NCBI GenBank assembly: GCA_004431415.1
Contig: QPMI01000220.1
Location: 1 to 64,000 of the forward strand
Direction of reading: 5' to 3'
From: Cyanophora paradoxa
Lineage: Eukaryota > Glaucocystophyceae > Cyanophorales > Cyanophoraceae
DNA: 64,000 bases
Shown: one piece after another, positions 28,136 through 39,156 of the stretch
Layout: each line of letters opens with the position of its first letter
Position numbering within the stretch: the stretch's first letter is position 1
Position numbers and translations under genes: made by a program
Notes under the pieces: generated by a model
What the model saw: the letters and a program-made list of their open reading frames with translations, nothing else
What the model was told of the DNA's origin: nothing
Databases searched by the model: none

Positions 28136-28361
28136 CTGTAGGATTGCTTTTTTAGCCGATGTTTTAAATTGCCGTATATTGCCGAGAGGCCGAATTCGGC
28201 AATTTAAAGCCACGGCAATTCCCAGGGGGTAGGGCTCAACGGCCGCTTTTTGTATGGCGCCATAGAAGAAATCCAGAGTTTCGGCAATTTAGCGCCACGG
28301 CAATTCCGGTTTTGGTCGAATTCGGCAATTTAACTACGCGGCAATTTAAGCATTCCTACAG
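28136..28361. mobile_element. Putative Tc1/mariner-like MITE with TA target duplication
   Basis: Terminal inverted repeats CTGTAGGATTGCTT (28136-28149) and AAGCATTCCTACAG (28348-28361) match at 13 of 14 positions. A TA dinucleotide sits directly outside each end (28134-28135 and 28362-28363), as expected for Tc1/mariner insertions. Just inside, TTAAATTGCCG near 28164 and CGGCAATTTAA near 28339 form a second inverted pair. Internal copies of TTCGGCAATTTA begin at 28195, 28280 and 28321. There is no coding capacity, so it would be non-autonomous. Confidence 0.65.
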
Positions 28362-28428
28362 TAGTACTAGTAATTAACTGAAAAACTTTTGAAAGCTTCA
28401 AAAGCACGTGCGCCGCAGTGATGTTATC

Positions 28429-28500
28429 ATGATACGGCCGCCCAAAAAGTCATGATATCATTATCATCATCATATCATATCATATCATATCATTATCACC
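28429..28500. repeat. ATCATGATATCAT-type palindromic simple repeat
   Basis: Runs of ATCAT and ATATC words, each partly self-complementary (TCATGATATCATTATCATCA and ATCATATCATATCATATC). A second block of the same kind is at 28811-28915. Confidence 0.8.
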
Positions 28501-28810
28501 ATACAAAGTTCCCGGCGCTGTGAAACAGTGAAAGTTGCTGCAAAGATGGTCGTTTTGACACGAAAATCGACAGAAGAAGCATAGAGCTGCACTATAATCC
28601 TACTCAGACACATCCTCTACATCTGGCGCTAGCGCTGTGATGGCGATGGGCCAGAGGGGGGTACCGGTGGAGGCACTGTGATGGCAAGAACATCGCTATT
28701 TCGGTGCGCTTTCTGCTCAAGATCATGTTACTCACTCTCTCGATTACTTATTTAACTCTGCTAAGGTGTTTGGAGCGCGAGAAACTCGCGGTTTGGGGGG
28801 TCTGTGGGGG

Positions 28811-28915
28811 GGATCTATCATCATCATGATAGCCATGATGACAGGGGGGTCCGTATCATGATGATATCATGCATCATATCATTATCATGATAGAACATCA
28901 TTATCATGATAACAG
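28811..28915. repeat. Second ATCATGAT palindromic block
   Basis: Contains ATCATCATCATGATAG, GTATCATGATGATATCATGC and ATCATTATCATGATA words related to the block 330 bp upstream; the strands can pair extensively. Confidence 0.8.
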
Positions 28916-29093
28916 CACTGGTGCGCCGCGGTGCGCGGCGCTGGCCGCGCTGCGCGCTGCGGTGCTAGCCTAGTAGTTACCAACTGGCAAGTTACGTTAC
29001 TTACGTAATATACGTAGCGGCGGTGGCGCTGCTGCGCGGGGATCGAGTCGGTTCATGTCGCGTGCGTCGACGAACGCGCACGTCGACGTGCGC

Positions 29094-29250
29094 GACTGTG
29101 CACAGTGTGCAGTGTGCAGTGTGCACTGTGCACGTGCACGTGCAGACTGTGTAGTGTCACCTCCGTGGCACTGACTCACCAGTGTGCACACTGCACAGTG
29201 CACTGTCTCAGTGTGTGCAGACTCTGAGACAGTGCAGTGTGCACGTGCGC
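29094..29250. repeat. CAGTGTGCAC cluster with overlapping dyads
   Basis: About fifteen overlapping GTGCAC, CAGTGTGCA and CACTGTGCA words fill this stretch, giving several nested hairpins; TGTCTCAGTGTGTGCAGA and TCTGAGACAGTGCAGT also form an inverted pair. Confidence 0.8.
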
Positions 29251-29488
29251 ATGCATGGACGCGTACGGCGGACCGCCAAGGTCCGCCATATGCATGGCCA
29301 GGACCGGATTTTGGAGGTCCGGTCCCATCCGGCCTCCGGAACCCGGGATCCGATCCGCCGGGAGCGGCTTTTCGTTCTATATATATAGCTATAGCTACAG
29401 CCTACAGCTATGTTAACGCGCTGCAGCCTGCAGGCCGCGCGCGCGCATGCAGGCGCCGGCTTCGCGCGGCGCACCGTGCGCGGCTGTC

Positions 29489-29558
29489 AAAATTTTACCC
29501 CCCCAAAATGGACCAGAAAATTTTGAGGAATATTCCCGGAACGTTCCCGGAATATTCC
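29489..29558 (+). repeat. Direct repeat, left copy
   Basis: Starts AAAATTTT followed by a C run and CAAAATGG, then GAAAATTTT, and ends with dyads GGAACGTTCC and GGAATATTCC. The same order of words recurs at 29802-29888 in the same orientation, 243 bp downstream. Confidence 0.65.
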
Positions 29559-29801
29559 ACCATACAAAGTCCTGGAAAATTCTCAATACCATGCGTTGCG
29601 CACCGCAGACACACGTTCGAAGCTACAAAGCACTAAGATAACATCACAATAAGCATTCTGAAAGACAATATACAGCCTTTTGGAGCTTGGAGACGGATAT
29701 GCAAAGCCCATAGTGGGGTCGGACTCCGGGAATGGGGGGGAGGGGGCGCAGAAAAGGGATGAAAATGAATAAAATAATGATTAAATTATATTCAATTTCC
29801 T

Positions 29802-29888
29802 AAAATTTTCCCCCTGCAAATGGGATCGACCCGAAAATTTTCCCAAAATTTTCTAATATTCCGGGAACGTTCCAGGCTGGAATATTCC
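29802..29888 (+). repeat. Direct repeat, right copy
   Basis: Second, slightly longer copy of the AAAATTTT / CCCCC / CAAATGG / GAAAATTTT / AATATTCC / GGAACGTTCC / GGAATATTCC series. The pair could be short terminal repeats of a tiny element or a duplicated protein-binding region. Confidence 0.65.
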
Positions 29889-32800
29889 GGCTGACAGCCC
29901 TGCCGGCGCCGGCCGCGGGTCACCGGGTCCGCGGCGCGGCCATCCTATATGTAATGCATATGATCAGGGATTGGAGACCTGGCCGCCTATAGCCGCTGAG
30001 CTGCAATATTAATATTAATATTAATGGGGACTGTGGGGAGGACTCCGGGAGGGAGGGGCCCGAGCTCGATCGCGAGGACCCCGGGCCCGCGGCCGGGCCC
30101 GATCGCGAGGGGCAGTTCATGATCATGTCCGAAGATCATGATCAGGCCGCGGCCGGCTCCTAGGGGGCAGCTGCAGTAGCAGTCAGTCGCCGCGTGGGGC
30201 CGTCGGCCCGCCGTGGGGTCCGACGGTCGCCGGCGCGCGGTTCATCCTTGATGCAACGATTAACATTGATATAATTACGTTAAAAGTTCCGAGTTCGACG
30301 CGTACGACCGTACTACGACGCCGTGACGAATTCGAATAATGTTCGACGGATCATGATCATGATCATGAGCCTCGAAGGTATTTACGCGTACGTTTACGTA
30401 GCGCAAAAGTTTTCGCGTCATGGTCAGTGACAGATCTAGAGCCCGGCGGCCGACTCAGCGTGCAATGCGGGATCCGGAGTCTGCCGCAGTACCGTAGTAC
30501 TAGTGCGGCATTCGAACCATATGCACTGTCACAGTGTGCATGTCGCGATCGGGCGGCTTGCAATTAAGCGTCATATATCCTTCTCCGGCCGCGCCGCGGC
30601 GCGGTAATTATAACCGTTTCGACATGTGTACAGTTGCAGGTCAAGCGTTAAGCTGAAGACAGACGCTCCAATGCGCGAATTCGAAATTCCACTAGTACTG
30701 CGCGATCGCGATCAGGCGGCGGAGGATTCCCTCGGGGGGGTACGGGGTTGCGAGGGCCGCCTTGGCGGCGCCCTCGTGCGCCCCGCGGGGGACAGTGCGT
30801 AGCAGCTTCGTCTTCTGCAGCCTGCTGGCGTTCCGGCAAGCCCGGGAACATCGCGCCCGCTGGCAGCTAGCGCAATCTCGGGAAGGATCGATAGCCGCGC
30901 CCGGCGGGTCTGGCGCCGATCTGGGCTCGTCCTGGATCGTGCGCCGTGCGCGTAAGGACGCCCCGGGCGCGGCGGATCCCCCGCGTGCACGCAGGTTGCT
31001 CTTCGGTCGCACCATCCAACAGCGTCCAGCAGAGTAGAAGGCTGCAGAGCCGAAGCGAGTAGGATCGCCTTAGTCGCCAGCTGACGCCAGCCTCACCGCC
31101 GCCTGCTGCGCGGGGGCCCGTCGCGCCATCCGGCGCTTTCCCAGTTCGCGTCACCAACCCCTCCCGGCGCGCGGTTCCTCCTCTCCGCATCGCCTCCGGG
31201 TTCTTGTCCCTTGGCGGCCCGTGCTTCTCTTCCCCTCCGCGGGCACCCGGGGCGCTCGCAGGCGGATCGGAGACGGCAACATCCGGCGCGGCTCGCGGCG
31301 GCCTGGGGCGCGGTCTCGGCGGCGGCGCATCGATCCTCACGTACTGCGGCGGGAGCTCGAGGATGAGGGACTCCGGCGCGCGGTGGCGGCTCGCTCCTGG
31401 CAAACCGCTCCAGCGGCGGCCCCTCGTGGGTCGCCGCGGGCGGAGTTGGGGCGAAGCACGCCACCCGCAGTCGCCCTCCTTTCTCTTTCTCTCGCCCTAG
31501 ATATAGAAGTAGGAGTAGGCGACACGCGCGACGCTACGTTTTCTTTTTCATCGCCGCCTTACTCTGAGGTTGGGTTTCTTCGCAGATCCTTTCCTGCTTC
31601 CTGACTCCCTTTAGAGGGATGTGCTCTTATGCATCCTGTTGTAGGCTGTTCGCTGGATAGGCAGGCTATCGGAAAACGAGAAACCTTGCTCGCGCAGTCT
31701 ATTGACAGGACTCTCTTAGGGTGGGCTCATGGCCAGCTGTTTTGCTACTTTCTACTTCGTAGCGAGGCAGACTGGTAAACTTCGGTTTAGGTAGATTCGA
31801 CTTGTCTACTTTCGGAAGGGCCCGATAGATTGATGTGGTAGTGCCGTCAATATATCGTCATTTTTGCAAAAAAAAGCGATCAGGCGGCGGAGGTGAACTT
31901 GATTCAGATAATTATAAGAGTTAACGTTGCCGGCGCCCAATTGCAAGCTGCAATTTGGCGGAAGTCAGCGCGGCGGCGAAAGTTGAAGCCGTGGAAAGCA
32001 AAAGTCGACGTCAGGGACACGTTCAGCAGCTGCCGCATGCGCAGTGCAGCTGCATGCTGCACGCCTACGCAGCACTGCGGCACGCCGACGCGGACGCCGC
32101 TGCACGAGTATTTTTCGCTGCGCATGCGCATGCTCTGCGGCATGTTATGATATCGATGCGCATGCACATGCGCACGCGTACGTTTGAAGTCGACTCTCAA
32201 TTATTGCGATAGTGTGTCTGATCGCGGCCCGACCCGCATATGCATGCGCAGCGCTAGCGCACGTCACGGCGTGCGGGACCGAAATTGTGCGGCGGGCGGG
32301 GCCCGGGGCCAGCCCCGCGAAAACCCAGCTGCAGGGCCCCCGCGCCGGCGCCTGCATATTCATGTAGCTAGCGCGACAGATAACCGTTGGTCATGATCAT
32401 GGCATGAGCATTAATAAAGGGCCACTGACTTGCCGCGCGCGTCAGTTGGGTCCGGGGAAGGGCATTTAACCTCGGCGAATCCAAGATCTAGATGCAGAGG
32501 GCAGCTGCAGGGACTTATATAATTAAGCTTAAGCTTAAGAAGGCGCGCGCGCGGTGGCCAGCTGCAGGCGAGCCGCCGGGCCGGCTCCGGCCGAGGCTGG
32601 CCATGCCAGGCGAGCTCAGCGGCTGTCCTCGCGATCGAGGCGAGCTGTCCTCTTAGAGGTAGACCTCATGATCAGGGCCTAGCGAGCTAGCTATAGCTAT
32701 GTAAGGCGCGGGCCTTGGGAAGGGGAGGGAACCTTAAGCTTGTCTGGCCATATGCATGGACGTGCTCGAGCTCCTGCCAGGCTGCGCATGCCCCGCGGCC

Positions 32801-34766
32801 GTCGCGCGCGTGAGGCGTGGCGGGTGCACGAGTGCGCATGTGCTGCGGGTGCACGTGCGTCCCGGCGTGGCTATATATATAGCTAGGGGCTGGCCTAGGC
32901 CTCCGCGCGATCTGGGCGCGGGCGCGGGGACGCTGCTCAAGCTCACGTTCCGCTCAGAAAGCTGCGCAGCGGGCCAGCTCATGATCATGATCAGCGGCGC
33001 CGGCTGCAGCAGGCATGCGCATCGCGCGCGCGCGGGGCTCTGCGTCGCGCGGCGCGCGCGCCGCGCGGCCGCGGGCGTCGGCTTGTTGCAAGTGGCATAG
33101 CCGGCCAAGTGCGGTCGGCTTGCGGCCGGCTTGTGCAATTGCGTCGGGGCGCGGTTGGCGCGGGTGAAGCGTGCGCGGCTGGCGCGGCTAGCCGCTGAGC
33201 CACAGCAAACTGCCGCGCGCGCGAGAGGCGTAACCATTGTTGAGCCGATCGAGCCGAGCTGCGGCGCCCGGGGGAGAAAGCGTGGGGGGAGAAAGTGGCC
33301 GGGGGAGACCGTAAAAAGACTTTTGCAGGGTAAGTTAACGCACTCTCCAATGTGATTGGCTAGCGCGCGCGGCGTCCTCCCACGCGACCGCGTTCGCGCC
33401 CGGCCTCGCTCTTGCAGTACGGAATGTCAAACATGATGCGCGCAACGACCTCGAACTGGTCTGGCCCGTATATCTGCTCTCTGTGCGTCGCTGGACCCAT
33501 TTTTGTCCCGGGTGTTGGTGCCTGTTCCTGGATCACCCTTTGGTCGGACGGAACCGGGAGACATGGTTTCGGGGTCCCCTGGGGATGCGCTTTCAGGATG
33601 TACCGCGCGGCCCCGGTTTTGCGGAGGTCGGGGAAATGGGATTTGGGTTAGGGTTGGCCAGTGGGCCCAAGGGACAGGGACAGGGGAAGTGTTTTACCCT
33701 TCCCCAATATTGATGCCTATAATGTTCATGATCAGCGGTTAGTGCTTGGCAACTTTTCTCATGAAAATTTACCTAGGCCTGCAAATCTAAATGAAACAGC
33801 AGCCTGAGCGCTATAGTTACTACGTGCACGTGTATACGTACTTAGCAAGGGCTAGTTACTCGCGCAATTCAATGATTGCAAGGTCTGCTACGTATATACG
33901 TATATATACTTAGCTCGCGCACTGCCAGCTTACGCCCGCGGCCGGCCGCCGGGCCGGCGCGGCGCCGGCGCCATGCCAGCGCTAGCGCTAGCTGAACTTC
34001 TTGAGCTTCGAATTCACTGCCAGGCTTCATGATCAGCAGCTGATCATTACTCAGTAAAGGGCTTCATCGAATTCAGCAGCTCAGCGCTAGCGGCTGATCA
34101 TGATCATGAAGGGCTTCTTGAGTCTTGCAAATTGCAATTGCCATGATCATGATCAAGCCTTGAAGCTTCAAACTTGAAAGGCTCAAGCTTTAAGTCAACA
34201 GGAGTCTAGGGGCCGGGCGGGGCGGCTAAACTGTGTGGCGGGCGGGGGCCGGCGCCAGCCGCTGAGCCCCGCGGAAACCCTATATAGCTAGCGGAAGCTA
34301 GCGCGCGCTAGCTGATGAATTCGAACTTCTTGAGCTTCCGAAGTTCAGCAGCTGAAGGGCTCGGGGCTTCTTCAGCTGCAGCAGCTCAGCTGCAGCGGCT
34401 GATCATGATCATGAAGGGCTCGTGCGCATGACATGCTCATGATCAAGCTTTAAGCTTAAGTCAACAGACTGGACCGTCGGACACACGTGCACAGACTGAC
34501 ACAGTGGACATGTACAGTCTGGAGTCTGGACTCTGGAGTCTGGACTACCGTAGTACGGCGCGCGCAGCGCCGCGCATATGCATGCAAATTTGAAAGATCG
34601 AAAGGGTGACGATCGCGATCTGCGATGAATAATTGAATGGCCCACGATTTCGAACGAGTTCGATCGCCAGTCGTGAGTGCGCCGAAAAAAAGCACTGCTG
34701 TCTGCAGCCGGGGTACGCGAATTAGCGAATAGGAGAAGTCCAGCCGGCACACCGCCCGCGAGGACG

Positions 34767-36994
34767 ATGGCCCAGGCGGGCGCGGAAACCCGTCGTCCCA
34801 TGGAGCCTGTGGTGCGATCCGCGGCTGGGTCCGCCGAACGACCGCCGTCACGACGTGTTTACGCGGCAACCCTCGCAGATCGCACGCGTCGAGGAGGCCA
34901 CCGTGACCATCCAGGATTGCGAGGACGATGGTTCGACGACCTCGTCGTCGCGGCAGCAGCGCTTTTCGGTCGAGTTCATCCGGATTCCCGCGCCAGTCCC
35001 CGTGCAGCCTCGGAGATCAGTGTCGAGCGACCAGCAAGGCCAAGACTGGCAGGGTATAGCTCGTGCAGCGGCGCTCGCACGGGCGATTGAACAACAGCGC
35101 CAGACGCAGAAGGACTCCAAGGCGGCCGAGTCTTCGAGCAGCGCTGCGGCCCCGTCTGCCCCGCAGCCGCCCGGCGTCCCTCAGAATGATCTTCCCAGCG
35201 CGGCATCCATCGGGTCGGATCCGCGCTTCTCGTACAGCGCGATCTTCGACCCTCGGATGTCGCTCAACTTCGAGAACTTCGCCCCGCGGTTCTCATTCGC
35301 GCGGCAGTCCTTCGATCTGCCGCGCTTCAGCGTTGAATTGGACGCGGTGCCGCGCGTTCTTCCCATCGAGCGGCTCGAGGAGATCACTCCAGGGCCGAGC
35401 GGCCTGCAGGAGCCCCTCCCGCCGCCATCCAGCATGCTCCAGCCCCCCGCTCCGCCCGCCGGAGCCGCCGGGCAGCAGTCGGAGGAGGACGAGGATTTCG
35501 AAGACGAGTCGACGGTTCTCGTTCCCGTCGTCGCCGTCTTCCACCCGATCAGCAAGGGCGCGGACGGCGGCGCGCTGCCGGCCGCACCCTCCTCCTCGGC
35601 GCCGGGGCCCGAGCCGTCAGTGGAGGATCGGCAGCGGGCGTACGGGCAGCGCGGGTCGCGCTACAGCGTGGAGGCGCGCACGATCGAGGCGCTTCTGGAA
35701 ACGACGCAGGGGCGCGCCGGCGACGGGCCCGAGGCCGGGGACGCCGAGGAGGAGGAGGAGCGCGAGGAGGGCGGCGACGAGGAGGAGGGCGACGGCGACG
35801 GCGACGGCGAGGCGGATGGCGACGCCGGCGTTGCCGACGCGGTGCCCGCGAAGACCGGTGCGCCCCGCGCCGCGCCGCGCCGATCCGGCGACTCGCGGCG
35901 CCGACCCGCGCGTGGCAGAGGCGATGGAGGCTCCATCTGGCAAGGGCAACGACTCGTCGGGGGACGGAGGGGAGGACGCGGTGATCCGGCCCCGCGAGAA
36001 GCGCCTGCCGCGGCCCCAGAACGTGCGGCCCGCCCCCTTGGCGCGCGCCGGCCCGGCGGCCCACCCCGGCACCGCCGCGCCGAACAGGCCTTCATCATCT
36101 TCTCGAACATGCGGCGCCCGATCCTGCACGAGAAGGTGCGCCCCCGCGCCGCGCCGCGCCTCGCCCCGCGCCGCCGCCGCCCCCGCCCCCGACGGCGGCG
36201 GCTGCAGTACGGCTTCAGCATATCGAACGTGGACATTTCGCGCATGATCGGCGTCGAGTGGTGCGGCCGCCCCGCCCCGCACCGCCGCCCGCCCCCGCCC
36301 CCGCCGCCTCGCCCTGCCTGAGCGGGGGGCGGGCGGGGCAGGAAGAAGATGGGCCCCGCGGAGCGCGAGCCGTACTTCAAGGAGGCCGAGCGCGAGCGGC
36401 AGCGCTTTATGGAGGAGCACCCCGGTGCGCCGGGCCCGCAGGGGCGCCACCCCGCCCCCGCCGCCCCCGCCGCCGCCGCCGCCGCCGGCCGACGACCCCG
36501 CGCAGACTACAAGTACACGCGCCGTCCCAACCGCAAGAAGCGCAAGCTGAACGCGTCCGAGGAGGCCGCCGCCGCCGCCGCCCTCCACGGTCCGTCCGCC
36601 GTGCCGCCGGGCATGCCCGCGGGGCGGCGCCGCCGGCTGACGCGCTCGGGCGCCGGCGCAGCGGCCGAGAAGACAGCCTCGCGCCGCAAGAAGGCCGCGC
36701 AGCCGCCGCCGGCCGCCGGATCCATCCCGATCTACCCCCTCGGCGAGCGCCACGACGGTGCGCCCCCCGCCCCGTACCCCCCGGCCTCGAATCGATCGCC
36801 GTACCCCCAGGGTCGTTCTACGGCATCTTCCTGGAGCAGGTGCCGGCGGCGCAGGCGCAGGCGCAGCAGGCGGGCGCTCCCGGGGGCTACCTCATGCTGG
36901 ACGCCGTGGCCCCGGGCGGGGCGGCCGGCCAGGCGCAGCCCGCCGAGGCCGGCACGCGCTCCAGGAAGCGCAAGTCCGCAGCCTCGGCGAAGGA

Positions 36995-37026
<32 letters not shown>

Positions 37027-37455
37027 GGGGGCGGCGGGGCCCGGCGGGGCGGCGGGGGCGGCGGGGGCGGCGACGCAGGGGCCGCAGGCGCGGGGCGCGA
37101 ACCTGCCGCCGGGGGTGGCGGAGAACCTGCAGGGAGGCGCCCCCGGGCTCCCCGCCCTCTCCAACCCGGGCTCCGTCACCCTCGACCAGATCGTCGCCTC
37201 CCTCCAGGTACCCCCCGCGCTTCTGCCCCTGCCTCGGCCCCGTTTCACCGCGTACCCCCGCAGGTCCTGGAGCCCGGGGCACCGGCCGGCCCGGGGCCGC
37301 GCGTCCACCCCGCTGAGCTCCTCCCGAGGGCGCGCCCCGCCCCGCCCACGTCTTTCCGTCCGGGGGTACAGGCGCCGGCGCTGACGACGGGGACGCAGAT
37401 ATGGGGCCACCTCTCGTTCATCCTGGGCAAACTCTTCCCGGCGCAGCCGCAGTGA
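34767..37455 (+). CDS. HMG-box (sequence-specific type) transcription factor
   Basis: DNA-bending regulator expected in the nucleus. ATG 34767 is chosen because a 67-bp intron (34812-34878) joins MEPV in phase to IARVEEATVTIQD. A long N-terminal region is Ser/Pro-rich, then strongly acidic (EEEEEREEGGDEEEGDGD). The HMG box is split over five exons: KRLPRPQN, AFIIFSNMRRPILHEK, YGFSISNVDISRMIGVEW, KKMGPAEREPYFKEAERE, and after EEHP the exon DYKYTRRPNRKKRK. RPQNAFIIFS, the single Trp in VEWKK and EHPDYKYTRRP match the SOX/MATA/Rox1 class rather than the HMGB class. A basic nuclear-localisation-like tail follows, then Gly/Ala-rich low complexity ending WGHLSFILGKLFPAQPQ. Exon limits after 36.6 kb are approximate. 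Class secure, target genes unknown. Confidence 0.85.
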
Positions 37456-37971
37456 GCCTCACGGCCCGCGGCGACAGTAAGCAGCAGGCGAGCCTCCCCC
37501 CCCCCGCCCCCCCCTCCCCCCCCCCCCCCCCCCTCCCCGCTGCAGAATTTGATGCGCGCCGGCAGGCACTAGGCGATGCACATACCCTAAGGCCTAGGCA
37601 AGCTGACAGGATTTTCATATCATAAGTACGTAATCGTACACTGAGAAGACCTCGTGCGACGCCCGCTCCGAGGGCGGCGTTGGCCCCAGGGCACAATGCG
37701 CCAGCCAGCCAAAGCCTTTCTTGGCTGGAGAGACATTCACGATCGCTATGCAGTTCCAGCTTAATTCATTGTGTTCCTGTGTTTCCATTTAACAAATACA
37801 AGAAGAGAGCTCTACTAAATTCAAGGCCTACGCGTACAGTGGGTGGAAAGCGAGCAAAGAGTACAAGTACAAACAAAAAAATCATTAGGGGCTGCAGGGC
37901 GGCGGGCCCGGAAGATGGGGCGCTGTGGCCGAAGTTGGCGCGAGGCGGAGGGCGCGGCGGGGTACACGGCT
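37456..37971. other. Convergent intergenic with C-rich tract
   Basis: Separates the HMG-box gene from the convergent SRPBCC gene. Near 37497-37540 a nearly pure C tract of about 40 bases lies just after the HMG-box stop. No gene seen. Confidence 0.7.
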
Positions 37972-39073
37972 CTACGCCTTGCTGGCGTTGTCGGCGGCGG
38001 AGGCGCCGCGGGTGACGATCTCCTTGAAGCGCTCGAGGTCGGACCGCAGGGTCGACTCCACGAGGCGCCCGATGATCATCCGGTCCACCACCTCGCCGAT
38101 CCGCCCTGCGCATGCCGACGCGAGGCGGGGGTGAGCGGGGCGCCTCGGAGTCGAGCTTCAGGGGCGAGCGGCGCGGCGCACCGGGGATGTCGTACTCGAC
38201 GGACATGCGGACGAGGACGCGCTCGACGCCGTCCTGCGTGCGGTCGATGAAGCGGATCGCGCCCTTGTTCGGCAGCCCGTCCTGCGCCAGCGCGCCCCGC
38301 CGTCAGCCCGCCGCAGGCGCGGCGCACAGGCGACACGTACCACCGCCTCCCAGCGGATGATCTGCGGCAGAGGCGCGCGCGGCGGTGAGGGCAGGCGGGG
38401 AGACGGGTGGACCGCAGTCAGGCACCTCGTTCTTCTTGACCTCGGTGTTACGCGCAAGCCAAGAGACGGAGAATCCTTTCGATGTGATGGTCCAGCGGCT
38501 CGTTTTCTCGTCCACAACCTGCTGTCGTGTCGGAACGGCGAGACGGCGAGACTCGCATCGCACTGACCTCTACCGACTTCAACCACGGCGACCTGCAAAA
38601 CCGGGCGGTCAGACGGCGAGCTTTCGTGCTTCAATGCGCACGAACCACATCGGCATCCGCTCTAGGTCGCTGCGTGGGCGAGAAAGGTCAGGGAGACGGG
38701 GGCACACGAGCCGCGCGCAGGGGCGGCGGCGGCACCTGTACAGATCGAACGCCTTCTCTATTGGCACATCAATCTCCACCGATACTGAGTGCTCGATGGC
38801 GGCGGCACGGGGCTGTGTCGGCACGGAGACCGGTGTGGCGGTATGGAGCTCCCTCGACGGTCGAAGCCGTCGAGTCGCTGCAGCCGCGTGCTCTGATGTA
38901 CGTCCGACGAACCGCCGCACCCTGCGCTCGCCGTCCGCCGCGGTATCCGCGGCCGCCAACATCGGCCGTGCGCGTGCCGAGGCCGCGCAAGCAGATACAT
39001 GCTGGCCGTGGTTCAACGAGGTCCTCAAGTGGCCGGAAACGACCGGCGGGGCGGCCTGGAAGCTTGCGGTCAT
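37972..39073 (-). CDS. SRPBCC (polyketide cyclase/dehydrase-like) protein, possibly organelle-targeted
   Basis: START-like hydrophobic-pocket protein of the cyclase/dehydrase (coenzyme Q-binding-like) family known from cyanobacteria and plants. The ATG at 39073 gives about 75 residues rich in Ala, Arg, Ser and Thr that could be a transit peptide. The conserved start IEHSVSVEIDVPIEKAFDLY is followed, across short introns, by DLERMPMW, SPWLKSVE, VVDEKTSRWTITSKGFSVSW, QIIRWEAV, DGLPNKGAIRFIDR, VERVLVRMSVEYDIP and a C-terminal helix ending DLERFKEIVTRGASAADNAS. This order matches the family closely. The stop is at 37972-37974. It is transcribed divergently from the C2-domain gene with only 83 bp between start codons. 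The ligand cannot be inferred. Confidence 0.75.
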
Positions 39074-39156
39074 CGCGGGACAGGCCAGGAAGAAGCGCTT
39101 GGGGGGGTAGAAGGGTTGCGTCCAGTGGCAGCAGTTAGGCACTGGCGGGCGTTGCG
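39074..39156. promoter_or_regulatory. 83-bp divergent promoter region
   Basis: The start codons of the SRPBCC gene (minus, 39073) and the C2-domain gene (plus, 39157) are 83 bp apart, so both 5' UTRs and any promoter must share this interval or overlap coding sequence. No TATA box is evident. Confidence 0.5.

Larger units (their letters stand above)
27831..34766. other. Gene-poor 6.9 kb island rich in repeats and palindromes
   Basis: I find no gene I can support here. Open frames exist (for example at 30.8-31.5 kb), but they lack an ATG and recognisable content. The DNA holds a probable MITE (28136-28361), TCATGATATCAT-type repeats (28429-28500 and 28811-28915), a GTGCAC block (29094-29250), a 70-87 bp direct repeat pair (29489 and 29802), and repeated TGATCATGATCA, AAGCTT, GAATTC, GCTAGC and GCATGC palindromes throughout. 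Confidence 0.6.

Noticed and set aside
28429-28915. Repeat blocks considered as a CRISPR array
   Set aside because: The repeats are short simple words without regular spacers, and the window is eukaryotic.
29520-29560. Heat-shock element
   Set aside because: The GAAnnTTC units are there, but the spacing between units alternates 2 and 3 rather than a constant 2, and no gene lies close by.
30692-31525. Overlapping long open frames on both strands
   Set aside because: GC-rich DNA produces these by chance; the best minus-strand frame has no ATG, no recognisable domain, and no convincing splice-linked partner exons.
33640-33660. Telomere-like TTTGGGTTAGGGTT
   Set aside because: Only about two units without tandem continuation; chance is sufficient.
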